Positions 17,942 to 27,715 are shown, counted from the first letter of the stretch. The stretch is DNA of 64,000 nt from Vibrio diazotrophicus (GCF_038452265.1 NZ_CP151842.1:682001-746000), one strand, 5' to 3'. The notes: generated from the letters alone by a model not told the origin. A program made the numbers and translations.

Positions 17942-19876
17942 TTACTTCAGCTTGAAGAATCGCATCAGCTCAGCCAATGTTACTGACATTTTAGCCAGCT
18001 CTTGTGAAGCTTGGTTGCTGTCTGAAACCATGTTGACTGTTTGGTCTACTTTGTCACGAACAACGGTGATACTTTCACTGATCATCTCTGCTGTAGTGCT
18101 TTGTTCTTCTGTCGCTGTAGCAATCTGAGTGTTTAGATTGTTGGTTTGAGCGACGCTATCGGTAATCGTTGAAAAGGCCACGTTAGCCGATGCAGACTGT
18201 GTCACCGTCTCTTCAAGCATTGTTTGACTAGCATTGATCGACTCTACAACTTGAGAAGTGTTGTTCTGAAGGGTAGTAATTTGACCTTCAATCTTCTCTA
18301 CCGCTTTTTGTGTTTGCTGCGCTAACTGACGAACTTCATCAGCCACCACGGCAAAACCACGACCTTGTTCACCCGCACGAGCTGCTTCAATCGCTGCGTT
18401 AAGTGCCAGTAAGTTTGTTTGCTCAGCGATGTTTTGAATCACGTTCATAACATCACCCACTTCCTCTGTCCCAGTACGTAATGTTGAGATCTCCGTGCTC
18501 AGATCGCCCATTTGTTGAGCAAGAGAGCTAATTTTCTCCATAGATGATGACATGACTGCCATGCCTTTGTTTGCTTCTTCTGTTGCAGATTCTGCTTCTT
18601 GAGAGGCTGTGTTGGCACCAATGGCTACTTCGTTAATGGCAGCAGACATTTCGTTCATCGCTGTAGCAACTTGGTCGGTCTCTTGTTGCTGTGTCATCGA
18701 ACTTTGCAGAACTTCGTGGTTGATAGCCGATAGCTGCTCTGAAGCCGAAGCCAGCATTTCACAGTTTTGCGTGATCTCTTCTACGGTGCTGTAGAATTTT
18801 TGTTCCATCTGACCTAGTGAATGGCGCATTTGTGCTACTTCATCAGCACCCTCGACAGTGTGGTTAGCGTGTAACTCACCATTTGCCATGCGTTCGATAA
18901 TAGCTTTGGTCGTATTGATTGGACCTGTGATACTGCGAGTGACCCATTGGCAAATGAGCATAACCAGCGGTATTGAAATCACTAAAGCCATGATGACGGC
19001 CATTACCGCATTGTCCGCTAGGTCTGAGACTTGTTGTGCTAATTTCGTTTGGCTCTTAAATGAGCTCTGCTTAATGTCTACGATATTATTTGTGATTTGG
19101 TTGCCTAAATTAGCTAGGTTTACATACCAAATTTCATTACGTTGACTAATGATTGAAAATATCTCTTTGATATTTCGGTTAAATTCATCCACTTGTTTAA
19201 TGACGGTGCCATTGCGGTATTCAGGATATGATTTATCAAATTCGACCATCATTTTTTGTAGTTGACCAAATGCACTTTGGTAAAGTTCAAAGTCTTTCTC
19301 ATCGTTGTCAACGAGGAAGTTAGTAGCGTGTTGCAGCGCGATGGTAAATTGATATTCCGTTTCAATCACACTTTCAAAAAGGTCCATATTGATGCTTGCG
19401 CTGTTGTTACGAAGTTGACTGATATGCTGTTGTAGCTCTTCGGTCACAGACTGGTTCGCGCGCACAAGTTCATTTCTGCGCTGCATTAAATTTTTTACTT
19501 CATTCAGTTCAGCTTCGTACTGATTGACACTATTTTTCATGCCAGTAAGAAGTGTCACCTGCTGCGGATAAATGCTGTTAGCGATCTCAGTTTGAATAAT
19601 GCTTTCCGTTGCCTTGAGTTCGTTAACTGCATCGTTGAAGCTTTTATCGTCGCCGCTAGCGCGGAAAGTCAAAGCTCGAATGCGTGCCGTTAGCATGTGT
19701 TCTTGAACGTTACTTGCTTGAATGGCGTTTTGGTTTACTTGTCTGAAATCATTGAAATCAGATTGAATGTTTTTGATCGCAAACGCTGCAACCCCTGAAA
19801 TGATCAGAGTTGAAAGCGTCGTAAAGGCAATGATTAAGTATATTTTATACGATACCTTGGTGATTCTATTAAGCAT
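17942..19876 (-). CDS. Methyl-accepting chemotaxis protein with long (HBM-like) ligand domain
   Basis: A 644-residue chemoreceptor. TM1 (about 13-33) and TM2 (about 287-310) bracket a 250-residue all-helical periplasmic domain, the size of helical-bimodular (HBM) domains that bind organic acids in other MCPs. HAMP follows, then a cytoplasmic coiled coil with the conserved hairpin tip (IAEQTNLLALNAAIEAARAG, RGFAVVADEVRQLA) at about residues 480-520. There is no C-terminal CheR-tether pentapeptide. It lies upstream of the NarQ-like gene on the same strand. The ligand cannot be read from sequence. Confidence 0.95.
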   Translation of the reverse strand: MLNRITKVSYKIYLIIAFTTLSTLIISGVAAFAIKNIQSDFNDFRQVNQNAIQASNVQEHMLTARIRALTFRASGDDKSFNDAVNELKATESIIQTEIANSIYPQQVTLLTGMKNSVNQYEAELNEVKNLMQRRNELVRANQSVTEELQQHISQLRNNSASINMDLFESVIETEYQFTIALQHATNFLVDNDEKDFELYQSAFGQLQKMMVEFDKSYPEYRNGTVIKQVDEFNRNIKEIFSIISQRNEIWYVNLANLGNQITNNIVDIKQSSFKSQTKLAQQVSDLADNAVMAVIMALVISIPLVMLICQWVTRSITGPINTTKAIIERMANGELHANHTVEGADEVAQMRHSLGQMEQKFYSTVEEITQNCEMLASASEQLSAINHEVLQSSMTQQQETDQVATAMNEMSAAINEVAIGANTASQEAESATEEANKGMAVMSSSMEKISSLAQQMGDLSTEISTLRTGTEEVGDVMNVIQNIAEQTNLLALNAAIEAARAGEQGRGFAVVADEVRQLAQQTQKAVEKIEGQITTLQNNTSQVVESINASQTMLEETVTQSASANVAFSTITDSVAQTNNLNTQIATATEEQSTTAEMISESITVVRDKVDQTVNMVSDSNQASQELAKMSVTLAELMRFFKLK

Positions 19877-20094
19877 GTGTTTCTTCTATGTGGACAAACG
19901 GAATTAGCCAAATTTTATACAACTAATCACTATCATCCAAAAATGCCAATAGTTGAGTAAGTGTTATAATATTTTGTTTTATATAGATAAATTTGTTTTG
20001 TGTGACATAACCACAGGTCAAAAAAAAACAATCCTACATCTGTGAAGGGAACTGTCTGACAAGGGCTGGGGTTTGTAAGGTAAGGCAGAGAAGT

Positions 20095-20124
20095 AAAGGT
20101 TAATATTATTGAATATTAACCTTT
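20095..20124. terminator. AT-rich hairpin between CBS gene and chemoreceptor
   Basis: The 13-bp perfect stem AAAGGTTAATATT / AATATTAACCTTT has a 4-nt loop and lies 40 bp after the CBS gene stop (minus strand). It is a weak terminator candidate because the T tract is short. The gap 19877-20164 otherwise holds only the chemoreceptor leader. Confidence 0.5.
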
Positions 20125-20164
20125 CATAAATGATGAGAAAGGGGCTGATTAAACGAAAAGATCG

Positions 20165-20614
20165 TTATAGATCATCTTCAATTTCTTCAGGTTCTACTTC
20201 TTCTTGCAACTCAAGAAGACTCACTGCAATGGAGACAAAGTCGCTATCGGTAATAATTCCGACTAGTTCTCCTTTAGCGAGGACAGGCAGGCAGCCCACT
20301 TTGTGTTTCTGCATGTACATGGCACTTTCTTTTAGCCCTGCTTGCGGAGAAACAGACATCACTTGTGTATGCATGATTTCATAAAGCGGAGAGTCGTCCG
20401 TATACGAAGTGGTGCTTGAGGTTTTTTGCAGACTCGATTCTTGTGCGGCCAGTATGTCTCTTTGTGTTACTACACCAAGTAACCTTTTATTTGCATCGAC
20501 AATAGGAATGTGTCGAATATCTAACGCTTCCATCATGTGTTTGGCATCAGAGAGTGTGTTTGAACGCAGTAATGTGTGTGGATTACGAGTCATCATGTCT
20601 TCGACTTTAATCAT
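20165..20614 (-). CDS. Two-CBS-domain protein
   Basis: A stand-alone 149-residue protein made of two CBS domains (about 1-60 and 75-135), with motifs VEDMMTRNPHTL and HIPIVDANKRLLGVVTQRDIL in the first and LPVLAKGELVGIITDSDFV in the second, then an acidic tail. CBS pairs bind adenine nucleotides and often act as energy sensors; the target here is unknown. AGGAG lies 6 bp before the ATG at 20614, which decides the start over a TTG two codons earlier. From memory, the V. cholerae homologue lies next to aceA, so the signalling block separates neighbours. Confidence 0.9.
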   Translation of the reverse strand: MIKVEDMMTRNPHTLLRSNTLSDAKHMMEALDIRHIPIVDANKRLLGVVTQRDILAAQESSLQKTSSTTSYTDDSPLYEIMHTQVMSVSPQAGLKESAMYMQKHKVGCLPVLAKGELVGIITDSDFVSIAVSLLELQEEVEPEEIEDDL

Positions 20615-20784
20615 ATCCAACTCCTATCTCTTCAGGCTTGTAATAACGCGTTGGTTCTTGTTTAAAGCATAGTTTTTCTGCGGACAAATATCTGAGAGCT
20701 TGACCACTTTTATCTCGAATTGAGCGAATTCATCGTTGATTACAAACTATTGCTGATTCATTGGCGGTTAGTGGTGCACAATCC

Positions 20785-20813
20785 TGTATCTTGATGTGGC
20801 TTAGGTATATACT
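20785..20813 (+). promoter_or_regulatory. Possible queA promoter
   Basis: TATACT at 20808-20813 follows a weak -35 (TGTATC, 17-bp spacing). It is followed by a GC-rich discriminator (ACCGCGCCGCG), a pattern common in growth-rate and ppGpp-controlled promoters. Confidence 0.4.
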
Positions 20814-20867
20814 ACCGCGCCGCGAAAAGATTCATCGCTAAACCCTGAAGAGAACGAATATACAGTC

Positions 20868-21920
20868 ATGCAAGTTTCAGATTTTCATTTTGAACTTCCA
20901 GACGAGCTGATCGCTCGTTACCCAAAAGCAGACCGTACAGCCAGCCGTTTGCTGCAGTTGAACGGTAATACTGGTGCATTAACCGATAGCACCTTTAAAA
21001 ATGTGCTCGACCTGGTAGAACCGGGTGATCTTTTAGTGTTTAACAATACCCGTGTTATTCCTGCTCGTATGTTTGGCCGTAAAGCCTCGGGGGGCAAACT
21101 CGAAGTATTGGTTGAGCGTATGCTTGATGAGCACACGATTCTTGCTCATGTTCGCTCTTCTAAGCCACCAAAGCCGAATACAGAATTGTATTTGGGTGAA
21201 AATGATGAATACCATGCAGTGATGGTTGCGCGTCATGATGCGCTGTTTGAAATTCGCTTTACGGACGAAAAAGCCGTATTGGAAATTTTAAATGACATCG
21301 GTCATATGCCATTGCCACCTTACATCGATCGACCAGATGAAGATGCAGATAAAGAACGTTACCAAACGGTTTATAACCAGAAGCCAGGCGCGGTAGCTGC
21401 GCCAACGGCAGGTCTGCATTTTGATGAAACACTGCTTGAGCAAATCAAAGCTAAAGGTGTTGAGTTTGCTTATGTCACTTTGCATGTAGGGGCTGGGACA
21501 TTCCAACCTGTTCGTGTAGACAATATCAACGATCACCACATGCACGCAGAATACGTGGAAGTACCTCAAGAAGTGGTGGATGCGATTGCTGCAACCAAAG
21601 CTCGTGGCGGTCGTATTATTGCCGTAGGCACAACGTCTGTACGTTCTTTAGAAAGTGCTGCGCAAGATGCTTTAAGCAAAGGTACTGAGTTGGTTCCTTT
21701 CTTTGGTGACACTGAGATTTTTATTTTCCCAGGTTATCAATATCAGTTAGTGGATTGTTTGATTACCAATTTCCATCTACCTGAATCAACGCTAATTATG
21801 TTAGTAAGTGCATTCGCAAGCTATGAACATACTATGGCGGCCTATGAGCATGCTGTGAAAGAACAATACCGTTTCTTTAGTTACGGTGATGCAATGTTCA
21901 TTACCAAGAGAACTATTTGA
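20868..21920 (+). CDS. queA: tRNA preQ1(34) S-adenosylmethionine ribosyltransferase-isomerase
   Basis: Transfers and rearranges the ribosyl part of SAM onto preQ1 in the tRNA wobble position, giving epoxyqueuosine. The 350 residues match the family. Signatures include FHFELPDELIARYP at the start, DLLVFNNTRVIPARM, and AAPTAGLHFDETLL near the middle. It is followed by tgt, the enzyme acting one step earlier, in the classical queA-tgt-yajC-secDF order. Confidence 0.98.
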   Translation: MQVSDFHFELPDELIARYPKADRTASRLLQLNGNTGALTDSTFKNVLDLVEPGDLLVFNNTRVIPARMFGRKASGGKLEVLVERMLDEHTILAHVRSSKPPKPNTELYLGENDEYHAVMVARHDALFEIRFTDEKAVLEILNDIGHMPLPPYIDRPDEDADKERYQTVYNQKPGAVAAPTAGLHFDETLLEQIKAKGVEFAYVTLHVGAGTFQPVRVDNINDHHMHAEYVEVPQEVVDAIAATKARGGRIIAVGTTSVRSLESAAQDALSKGTELVPFFGDTEIFIFPGYQYQLVDCLITNFHLPESTLIMLVSAFASYEHTMAAYEHAVKEQYRFFSYGDAMFITKRTI

Positions 21921-21954
21921 AGCGAAAAGCGTCATACTCTTGATTTATATTTGA

Positions 21955-21982
21955 AGCTATCTGGACACTTTTCCGGGTAGCT
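21955..21982 (+). other. Hairpin between queA and tgt
   Basis: AGCTATCTGGA pairs over 11 bp with TCCGGGTAGCT (two G-U pairs) around a 6-nt loop. The following GTTTGT is a poor T tract, so it may be a weak terminator or an mRNA-stabilising hairpin. A smaller hairpin (GTCAGA / TCTGAC, 22033-22051) ends four bases before the tgt ribosome site. Confidence 0.5.
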
Positions 21983-22064
21983 GTTTGTACCTAGGCTAGT
22001 GTTAATTTAATGCTGGGTGTAGGTATCAATCCGTCAGACTGTTTCTCTGACATTTGGAGGCTTT

Positions 22065-23204
22065 GTGAAACTACAATTCAATCTAAAAAAGAAAAATGGC
22101 AATGCACGTCGCGGTCAGCTGACTTTTGAACGTGGCACAGTGCAAACGCCAGCGTTTATGCCTGTCGGTACTTACGGTACGGTAAAAGGTATGACACCGG
22201 AAGAAGTGGCTGATACTGGCGCACAAATTCTACTGGGTAACACTTTCCACCTTTGGTTACGTCCAGGCCAAGAAGTAATGAAAATGCACGGTGACTTGCA
22301 TGATTTCATGAACTGGCAAGGTCCAATCTTGACCGATTCAGGCGGTTTCCAAGTGTTCAGCCTTGGTGATATTCGTAAAATCACTGAGGAAGGTGTGCAT
22401 TTCCGTAACCCAGTAAACGGTGACAAGATTTTCATGGACGCTGAAAAGTCTATGGAGATCCAAAAAGACCTTGGTTCAGACATCGTGATGATTTTCGATG
22501 AATGTACGCCATACCCTGCGACTCATGATGAAGCAAAGAAATCAATGGAGATGTCTCTTCGTTGGGCTCAACGTTCTCGCGATCATTTTGACAAGCTTGA
22601 AAACCCGAACTCTTTGTTCGGTATCGTTCAAGGTAGCGTATACGAAGACTTACGTGATGTTTCTGTAAAAGGCCTGACTGAAATTGGTTTCGATGGCTAC
22701 GCTGTTGGTGGTCTTGCGGTTGGTGAACCAAAAGAAGACATGCACCGTATGCTTGAGCACACCTGTCCACAGCTACCGGAAGACAAACCTCGTTACTTAA
22801 TGGGCGTTGGCAAACCGGAAGATTTAGTAGAAGGTGTACGCCGTGGTATCGATATGTTTGACTGTGTTATGCCAACACGTAACGCGCGTAACGGTCATTT
22901 ATTCGTGACTGGCGGTGTAATCAAGATTCGCAACGCGGTTCATAAAACGGATACTTCTCCATTAGACCCGCATTGTGATTGTTACACTTGCAAAAATTAC
23001 TCGAAATCGTATCTTCACCATTTAGATCGTTGTAATGAAATTTTGGGCGCTCGCCTGAATACCATTCATAACTTGCGCTACTACCAACGTTTGATGGAAA
23101 GTATCCGTACTGCGATTGATGAAGACCGTTTCGATCAATTTGTAGAAGAGTTCTACGCACGACGCAATCGTGAAGTTCCACCTCTACAAAAAGAGAAAGC
23201 TTAA
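22065..23204 (+). CDS. tgt: tRNA-guanine transglycosylase
   Basis: Exchanges guanine-34 for preQ1 in tRNAs of Asp, Asn, His and Tyr. The 379-residue protein has the catalytic ILTDSGGFQVFSL, the nucleophile region YLMGVGKPEDL, and a C-terminal zinc site CDCYTCKNYSKSYLHHLDRC. It starts at a GTG with GGAGG 4-5 bp upstream. It lies between queA and yajC. Confidence 0.98.
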   Translation: MKLQFNLKKKNGNARRGQLTFERGTVQTPAFMPVGTYGTVKGMTPEEVADTGAQILLGNTFHLWLRPGQEVMKMHGDLHDFMNWQGPILTDSGGFQVFSLGDIRKITEEGVHFRNPVNGDKIFMDAEKSMEIQKDLGSDIVMIFDECTPYPATHDEAKKSMEMSLRWAQRSRDHFDKLENPNSLFGIVQGSVYEDLRDVSVKGLTEIGFDGYAVGGLAVGEPKEDMHRMLEHTCPQLPEDKPRYLMGVGKPEDLVEGVRRGIDMFDCVMPTRNARNGHLFVTGGVIKIRNAVHKTDTSPLDPHCDCYTCKNYSKSYLHHLDRCNEILGARLNTIHNLRYYQRLMESIRTAIDEDRFDQFVEEFYARRNREVPPLQKEKA

Positions 23205-23209
23205 TGTTG

Positions 23210-23231
23210 ATGCCAGCATGTGTGCTGGCAT
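23210..23231 (+). other. Hairpin between tgt and yajC
   Basis: ATGCCAGCA pairs perfectly with TGCTGGCAT around a TGTG loop, 6 bp after the tgt stop. There is no strong T tract, so it is either a leaky terminator or an RNA-end stabiliser. Confidence 0.5.
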
Positions 23232-23343
23232 TAACGTAATTTCGTGCGCTAAGTTGGATTTATCTCTATTCCTGACTTGAATTCAACGTTGCGCAACCCA
23301 ATAGATTTCAAACTAGACAAAACAACTTAGAGGACGTTTCTCA

Positions 23344-23676
23344 ATGAGTCTAATTTCTGTAGCACACGCGGCTCCTGCTGGTACTCCAGCTGGTGGTGGT
23401 TTTGAAATGCTAATCATGCTTGGCATGTTCGCGGTAATCTTCTACTTCATGATTTACCGCCCACAATCAAAGCGTGTAAAAGAGCATAAAAACCTAATGG
23501 CTTCTATGGCTAAAGGTGATGAAGTGCTTACCAGTGGTGGATTAGTAGGTCGCATTACTAAAATTGCAGAAGACAACGATTATGTGTCTATTGCTCTTAA
23601 TGAGAACAACGAAATCGTTCTTAAAAAAGACTTCATTACAGCAGTATTACCAAAAGGTACGCTGAAATCTCTATAA
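23344..23676 (+). CDS. yajC: Preprotein translocase subunit YajC
   Basis: Small single-span partner of SecDF in the Sec holotranslocon. It is 110 residues, with one transmembrane segment at about 20-41 (MLIMLGMFAVIFYFMIYRP) and a conserved soluble part beginning PQSKRVKEHKNLM and containing GDEVLTSGGLVGRI. It is 20 bp upstream of secD. Confidence 0.97.
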   Translation: MSLISVAHAAPAGTPAGGGFEMLIMLGMFAVIFYFMIYRPQSKRVKEHKNLMASMAKGDEVLTSGGLVGRITKIAEDNDYVSIALNENNEIVLKKDFITAVLPKGTLKSL

Positions 23677-23696
23677 ACAGCTAGAGGATCTTCTCT

Positions 23697-25550
23697 GTGC
23701 TAAACCGTTATCCGTTATGGAAGTACTTGATGGTGGTATTTGTTATTGCCGTCTCTGCTTTGTATGCACTTCCAAATATTTACGGTGAAGATCCAGCTAT
23801 TCAAATTACAGGGGCGCGTGGCGCCTCTGTAGATCTGTCAACGCTGGATTCTGTCACTCAAGCGCTAGATAAAGCGCAGCTTTCTCATAAATCCATTGGT
23901 CTTGAAAATGGATCTATCCTTGTTCGATTTAATGACACAGATACTCAAATCAGCGCGCGCGATGTCGTAAGTGAAGCTCTGGGTAAAGACACGATTGTGG
24001 CATTAAACCTAGCAGCATCAACTCCTGATTGGCTTGAAGCAATAGGTGCAGCACCTATGAAGCTTGGTCTCGACCTTCGTGGTGGTGTTCACTTCCTGAT
24101 GGAAGTAGACATGGATGCCGCGATGGAAAAACTGGTCAGTCAGCAAGAAGAAGCATTCCGCAGTGAACTGCGAGAAGACAAAATTCGCTACCGTGCAATT
24201 CGTCCTCTTAAAGATTCAGTAGAAGTGGTGTTACGTGATGCTGAGCAACTTGCTCAAGCAAAAGCCTCTTTAGAAGCAAAACACCGCGATATGACATTCA
24301 TTGCTTCTGATGAAAGCAATCAATTCGTTCTCAAAGCGCAATTCTCTGAAACTCGTCTGCAAGAAATTCGTAACTACGCTGTTGAACAAAACATCAGCAT
24401 CCTACGTAACCGTGTAAACGAACTGGGTGTTGCTGAACCGTTGGTACAACGTCAAGGTGCAACTCGCATCGTTGTTGAACTGCCAGGTGTTCAGGATACG
24501 GCTCGTGCGAAAGAGATTCTTGGTGCTACTGCGACACTTGAATTCCGTGAAGTGGATGACAAAGCAGATTTAGCAGCAGCGGCTGCGGGTCGTGTACCTG
24601 CAGGCAGCGAAGTTAAGTTTGACCGTGAAGGTCGCCCTGCAGTGCTTAAAAAGCGTGTCATTCTTGGTGGTTCAAGTATCACTGATGCAAGCTCAAGCAC
24701 TGATGAATATGGTCGTCCTCAGGTAAACATCTCACTGGATAGTGAAGGTGGCGCGAAGATGTCAGCGTTCTCTAAAAAGAACATTGGCAAGCTGATGGCT
24801 ACTGTGTTTGCTGAATACAAAGACAGCGGTCGTAAGACTCCAGAAGGTAAAGTTATCTTAGTTAAGCACGAAGAAGTGGTTAACCAAGCAACGATTCAAT
24901 CTGCTCTAGGCCGTAGCTTCCGTATTACCGGTATCGATTCAGCGGCTGAAGCTCATAACCTAGCTCTTCTATTACGTGCAGGTGCTCTAATTGCGCCAAT
25001 CTCGATTGTAGAAGAACGCACCATTGGTCCATCTATGGGTCAACAGAATATCGATATGGGTATTCAAGCGTGTATCTGGGGTATGGTTGCAGTAATGCTG
25101 TTTACTCTACTTTACTACCGTAAGTTTGGTTTGATTGCCAACGTCGCACTGTTTGCCAACCTTGTATTGATCATCGGCGTGATGTCTATGATTCCGGGGG
25201 CAACAATGACCCTACCAGGTATTGCGGGTATTGTATTAACCGTAGGTATGGCAGTGGATGCGAACGTACTGATCTTTGAACGTATACGTGAAGAGCTGCG
25301 TGACGGGCGTAACCCTCAGCAAGCGATTCACCAAGGTTATGCGAACGCGTTCAGTACTATCGCCGATGCGAACATCACCACCTTAATTACTGCAATCATT
25401 CTGTTTGCTGTGGGTACGGGGGCGATCAAAGGTTTCGCTGTGACTCTGTCTATCGGTATTCTCACTTCAATGTTTACTGCAATTATCGGCACTCGTTGTA
25501 TCGTCAACTTGTTGTACGGTGGTAAACGCATTAACAAATTGTCGATCTAA
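23697..25550 (+). CDS. secD: Protein-export membrane protein SecD
   Basis: Uses the proton or sodium gradient to pull proteins out of the Sec channel on the periplasmic side. 617 residues: TM1 near the N-terminus, a large periplasmic P1 domain (starting about 115 with MKLGLDLRGGVHFLMEV), then five TMs with TVGMAVDANVLIFERIREE. It starts at a GTG preceded by AGAGGA. secF follows after 14 bp. Confidence 0.98.
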   Translation: MLNRYPLWKYLMVVFVIAVSALYALPNIYGEDPAIQITGARGASVDLSTLDSVTQALDKAQLSHKSIGLENGSILVRFNDTDTQISARDVVSEALGKDTIVALNLAASTPDWLEAIGAAPMKLGLDLRGGVHFLMEVDMDAAMEKLVSQQEEAFRSELREDKIRYRAIRPLKDSVEVVLRDAEQLAQAKASLEAKHRDMTFIASDESNQFVLKAQFSETRLQEIRNYAVEQNISILRNRVNELGVAEPLVQRQGATRIVVELPGVQDTARAKEILGATATLEFREVDDKADLAAAAAGRVPAGSEVKFDREGRPAVLKKRVILGGSSITDASSSTDEYGRPQVNISLDSEGGAKMSAFSKKNIGKLMATVFAEYKDSGRKTPEGKVILVKHEEVVNQATIQSALGRSFRITGIDSAAEAHNLALLLRAGALIAPISIVEERTIGPSMGQQNIDMGIQACIWGMVAVMLFTLLYYRKFGLIANVALFANLVLIIGVMSMIPGATMTLPGIAGIVLTVGMAVDANVLIFERIREELRDGRNPQQAIHQGYANAFSTIADANITTLITAIILFAVGTGAIKGFAVTLSIGILTSMFTAIIGTRCIVNLLYGGKRINKLSI

Positions 25551-25564
25551 GGGTAGGAATTGGT

Positions 25565-26512
25565 ATGTTTCAAATTCTGAAAACAGATAAATCGATCGAC
25601 TTTATGCGTTGGTCGAAGTTCGCGTTCATTTTCTCGATACTCATGATCGGAGCTTCGATTTTCACACTATCGACAAAATGGCTGAACTGGGGCTTAGACT
25701 TTACGGGCGGTACACTGATCGAGGTGGGTTTTGAACAACCTGTAAACCTTGAAGAGATTCGTTTAGCACTAGAAACGAAAGGCTTTGGTGATGCAACTGT
25801 ACAGAACTTTGGTTCAGCTAGAGATGTGATGGTTCGTCTTCGCCCACGTGAAAATGTGGCAAGCGAAGCGCTGGGTAACCAAATCTTGGGTGCGATTAAA
25901 GAAGGTACGGGTGAATCGGTTGAAATGCGTCGTATCGAGTTCGTTGGTCCTAACGTAGGTGATGAACTGACAGAAGCGGGCGGTTTGGCGATTTTAGTAT
26001 CGCTACTGTGTATTCTTCTGTATGTGTCTATGCGTTTCGAATGGCGTTTAGCGGCAGGTGCTGTATTGGCACTGGCGCACGACGTGATTATTACGCTTGG
26101 TATTTTCTCGCTTATGCAAGTTGAGGTGGACTTAACCATCGTTGCGGCTTTGCTAACGGTAGTCGGTTACTCACTCAACGATACCATCGTTGTATTCGAC
26201 CGTATTCGAGAGAACTTCCGCAAGATGCGTAAAGGTGAACCTGCTGAAATCATGAACAGTTCAATCACGCAAACATTAAGTCGTACTTTGATTACTTCAG
26301 GTACAACCTTGTTTGTGGTTATTGCCTTGTTTACCCAAGGCGGTGCTTTGATTCACGGTTTCGCAATGGCACTTCTACTCGGTATCACAGTCGGTACTTA
26401 CTCTTCAATCTATGTGGCTTCTGCTCTAGCATTGAAATTAGGTATTACTCGTGAGCACTTACTGACTCCACAAGTGGAGAAAGAAGGTGCCGAATTCGAC
26501 GAGATGCCATAA
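25565..26512 (+). CDS. secF: Protein-export membrane protein SecF
   Basis: Heterodimer partner of SecD. 315 residues: TM1 (about 16-36), a periplasmic domain with LDFTGGTLIEVGF, and five further TMs with YSLNDTIVVFDRIRENF. It ends the yajC-secD-secF transcript at a clear terminator. Confidence 0.98.
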   Translation: MFQILKTDKSIDFMRWSKFAFIFSILMIGASIFTLSTKWLNWGLDFTGGTLIEVGFEQPVNLEEIRLALETKGFGDATVQNFGSARDVMVRLRPRENVASEALGNQILGAIKEGTGESVEMRRIEFVGPNVGDELTEAGGLAILVSLLCILLYVSMRFEWRLAAGAVLALAHDVIITLGIFSLMQVEVDLTIVAALLTVVGYSLNDTIVVFDRIRENFRKMRKGEPAEIMNSSITQTLSRTLITSGTTLFVVIALFTQGGALIHGFAMALLLGITVGTYSSIYVASALALKLGITREHLLTPQVEKEGAEFDEMP

Positions 26513-26520
26513 GAGATTAG

Positions 26521-26551
26521 AAAGCCACTGAGTTCAGTGGCTTTTTCTTTT
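26521..26551 (+). terminator. Terminator of secDF
   Basis: The stem AAAGCCACTGA / TCAGTGGCTTT is followed by a T-rich tract, 9 bp after the secF stop. Confidence 0.9.
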
Positions 26552-26675
26552 TCTATTCTTCGAGTTTGTCTTTTTACTGAAAGTTGCAAATTAGCTGCAG
26601 TGAAAAGGGGATTTGAGTTTCATCAAAGCTGATAATGACTGCTTCTAGCTTTGTATCTTCAGCGACAGTCAGACA

Positions 26676-26707
26676 CAAAAAAGCCCCAACCGTTAGGAAG
26701 GGGCTTT
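26676..26707 (-). terminator. Terminator of suhB
   Basis: On the minus strand, AAAGCCCC and GGGGCTTT form a stem with an 11-12-nt loop followed by six T residues, 26 bp after the suhB stop. Confidence 0.88.
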
Positions 26708-26732
26708 CTATTTATCAGCTGTGACGGAGCTG

Positions 26733-27536
26733 TTATTTCAGAATCGCACTGTTACCGTTTTCACGGATGTGGTTCAGAATAGCTTTCACACCGCGTGGGC
26801 TAGAGCCAACGATGTTGCCTGATTTCATGTAATCAGTACCGCCAGCGAAATCTGTTAGGATTGCGCCTGCTTCACGAGCAATCAGTTCACCTGCTGCAAG
26901 ATCCCAAGGTTTCAAACCAAGTTCAAAGTAGCCGTCAACACGGTTAGATGCTAGGTAACATAGGTCAAGAGCTGCAGAGCCAGTACGACGGAAGTCTGAA
27001 CATTCAACAAATAGAGACGTCATAATCTTCATGTAAGATTCTGAGTGTTGCTTTTGTTTGAATGGGAAGCCAGTTGCCAAAACGGCACCTTGCAGGTCTT
27101 TAATTTGTTTGATACGGATACGACCGCTGTTTAGCTGTGCACCTGAGCCACGTTGAGCTGTGAATAGCTCGTTTAGCATTGGGTTGTAAACACAAGCTAC
27201 TTCAGTCTTGCCTTTAATACGAACAGCAATTGAAACGCAGAAGTGAGGTAAACCTTTTATAAAGTTTGTCGTGCCATCCAGTGGGTCAATAATCCATTGT
27301 ACATCCTGATCTTTACCTTCGATCAGACCGCCTTCTTCGGCAATGATGCAGTGCTCTGGGTAAGAGCTTTTAATCGTAGAAACGATAATGTTTTCAGCTT
27401 CTTTGTCTACGTTAGTGACAAAGTCGTTCATGCCTTTTTGAGTGGCTTCGATTTTCTCAGGAGTTTCTAGAGATTTAGCAATATGATTGCCTGCCTTTCG
27501 CGCAGCGCGAATAGCAATGTTTAGCATAGGATGCAT
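26733..27536 (-). CDS. suhB: Inositol-1-monophosphatase / transcription co-factor SuhB
   Basis: A magnesium-dependent phosphatase-fold protein. In E. coli it also joins the rRNA antitermination complex. 267 residues. Metal-binding motifs are IIAEEGG, WIIDPLDGTTNFIKGLP and the C-terminal KPWDLAAGELIAREAG. The start MHPMLNIAIRAARKAG matches E. coli SuhB exactly in layout. It is divergent from trmJ. The upstream minus-strand TATACT at 27580-27585, followed by a GC-rich stretch, is a likely -10 box. Confidence 0.97.
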   Translation of the reverse strand: MHPMLNIAIRAARKAGNHIAKSLETPEKIEATQKGMNDFVTNVDKEAENIIVSTIKSSYPEHCIIAEEGGLIEGKDQDVQWIIDPLDGTTNFIKGLPHFCVSIAVRIKGKTEVACVYNPMLNELFTAQRGSGAQLNSGRIRIKQIKDLQGAVLATGFPFKQKQHSESYMKIMTSLFVECSDFRRTGSAALDLCYLASNRVDGYFELGLKPWDLAAGELIAREAGAILTDFAGGTDYMKSGNIVGSSPRGVKAILNHIRENGNSAILK

Positions 27537-27715
27537 ACGGATTTCCCAACGGATGTTAAAGAACGAAAAAGCGGTGCGCAGTATACCAAATGTTTATCAA
27601 AATGGAAGTGGTTATTTTTTATTCATTCGGTTCTGAGGGGAGTGAAGCTTCTGACCATTTTACTCAGGTTTATGTTAATATTCTGCGGTTATAAGTTGAG
27701 TAGCGTAAATACATC

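Noticed and set aside
22021..22064. preQ1 riboswitch before tgt
   Set aside because: There is a small hairpin next to the ribosome site, but the C-rich loop and A-rich tail of preQ1 aptamers are absent.
25570..26139. Long antisense ORF of 189 codons inside secF
   Set aside because: It is the shadow of strong codon bias in secF, with low-complexity Ser/Pro/Lys content and no ribosome site.
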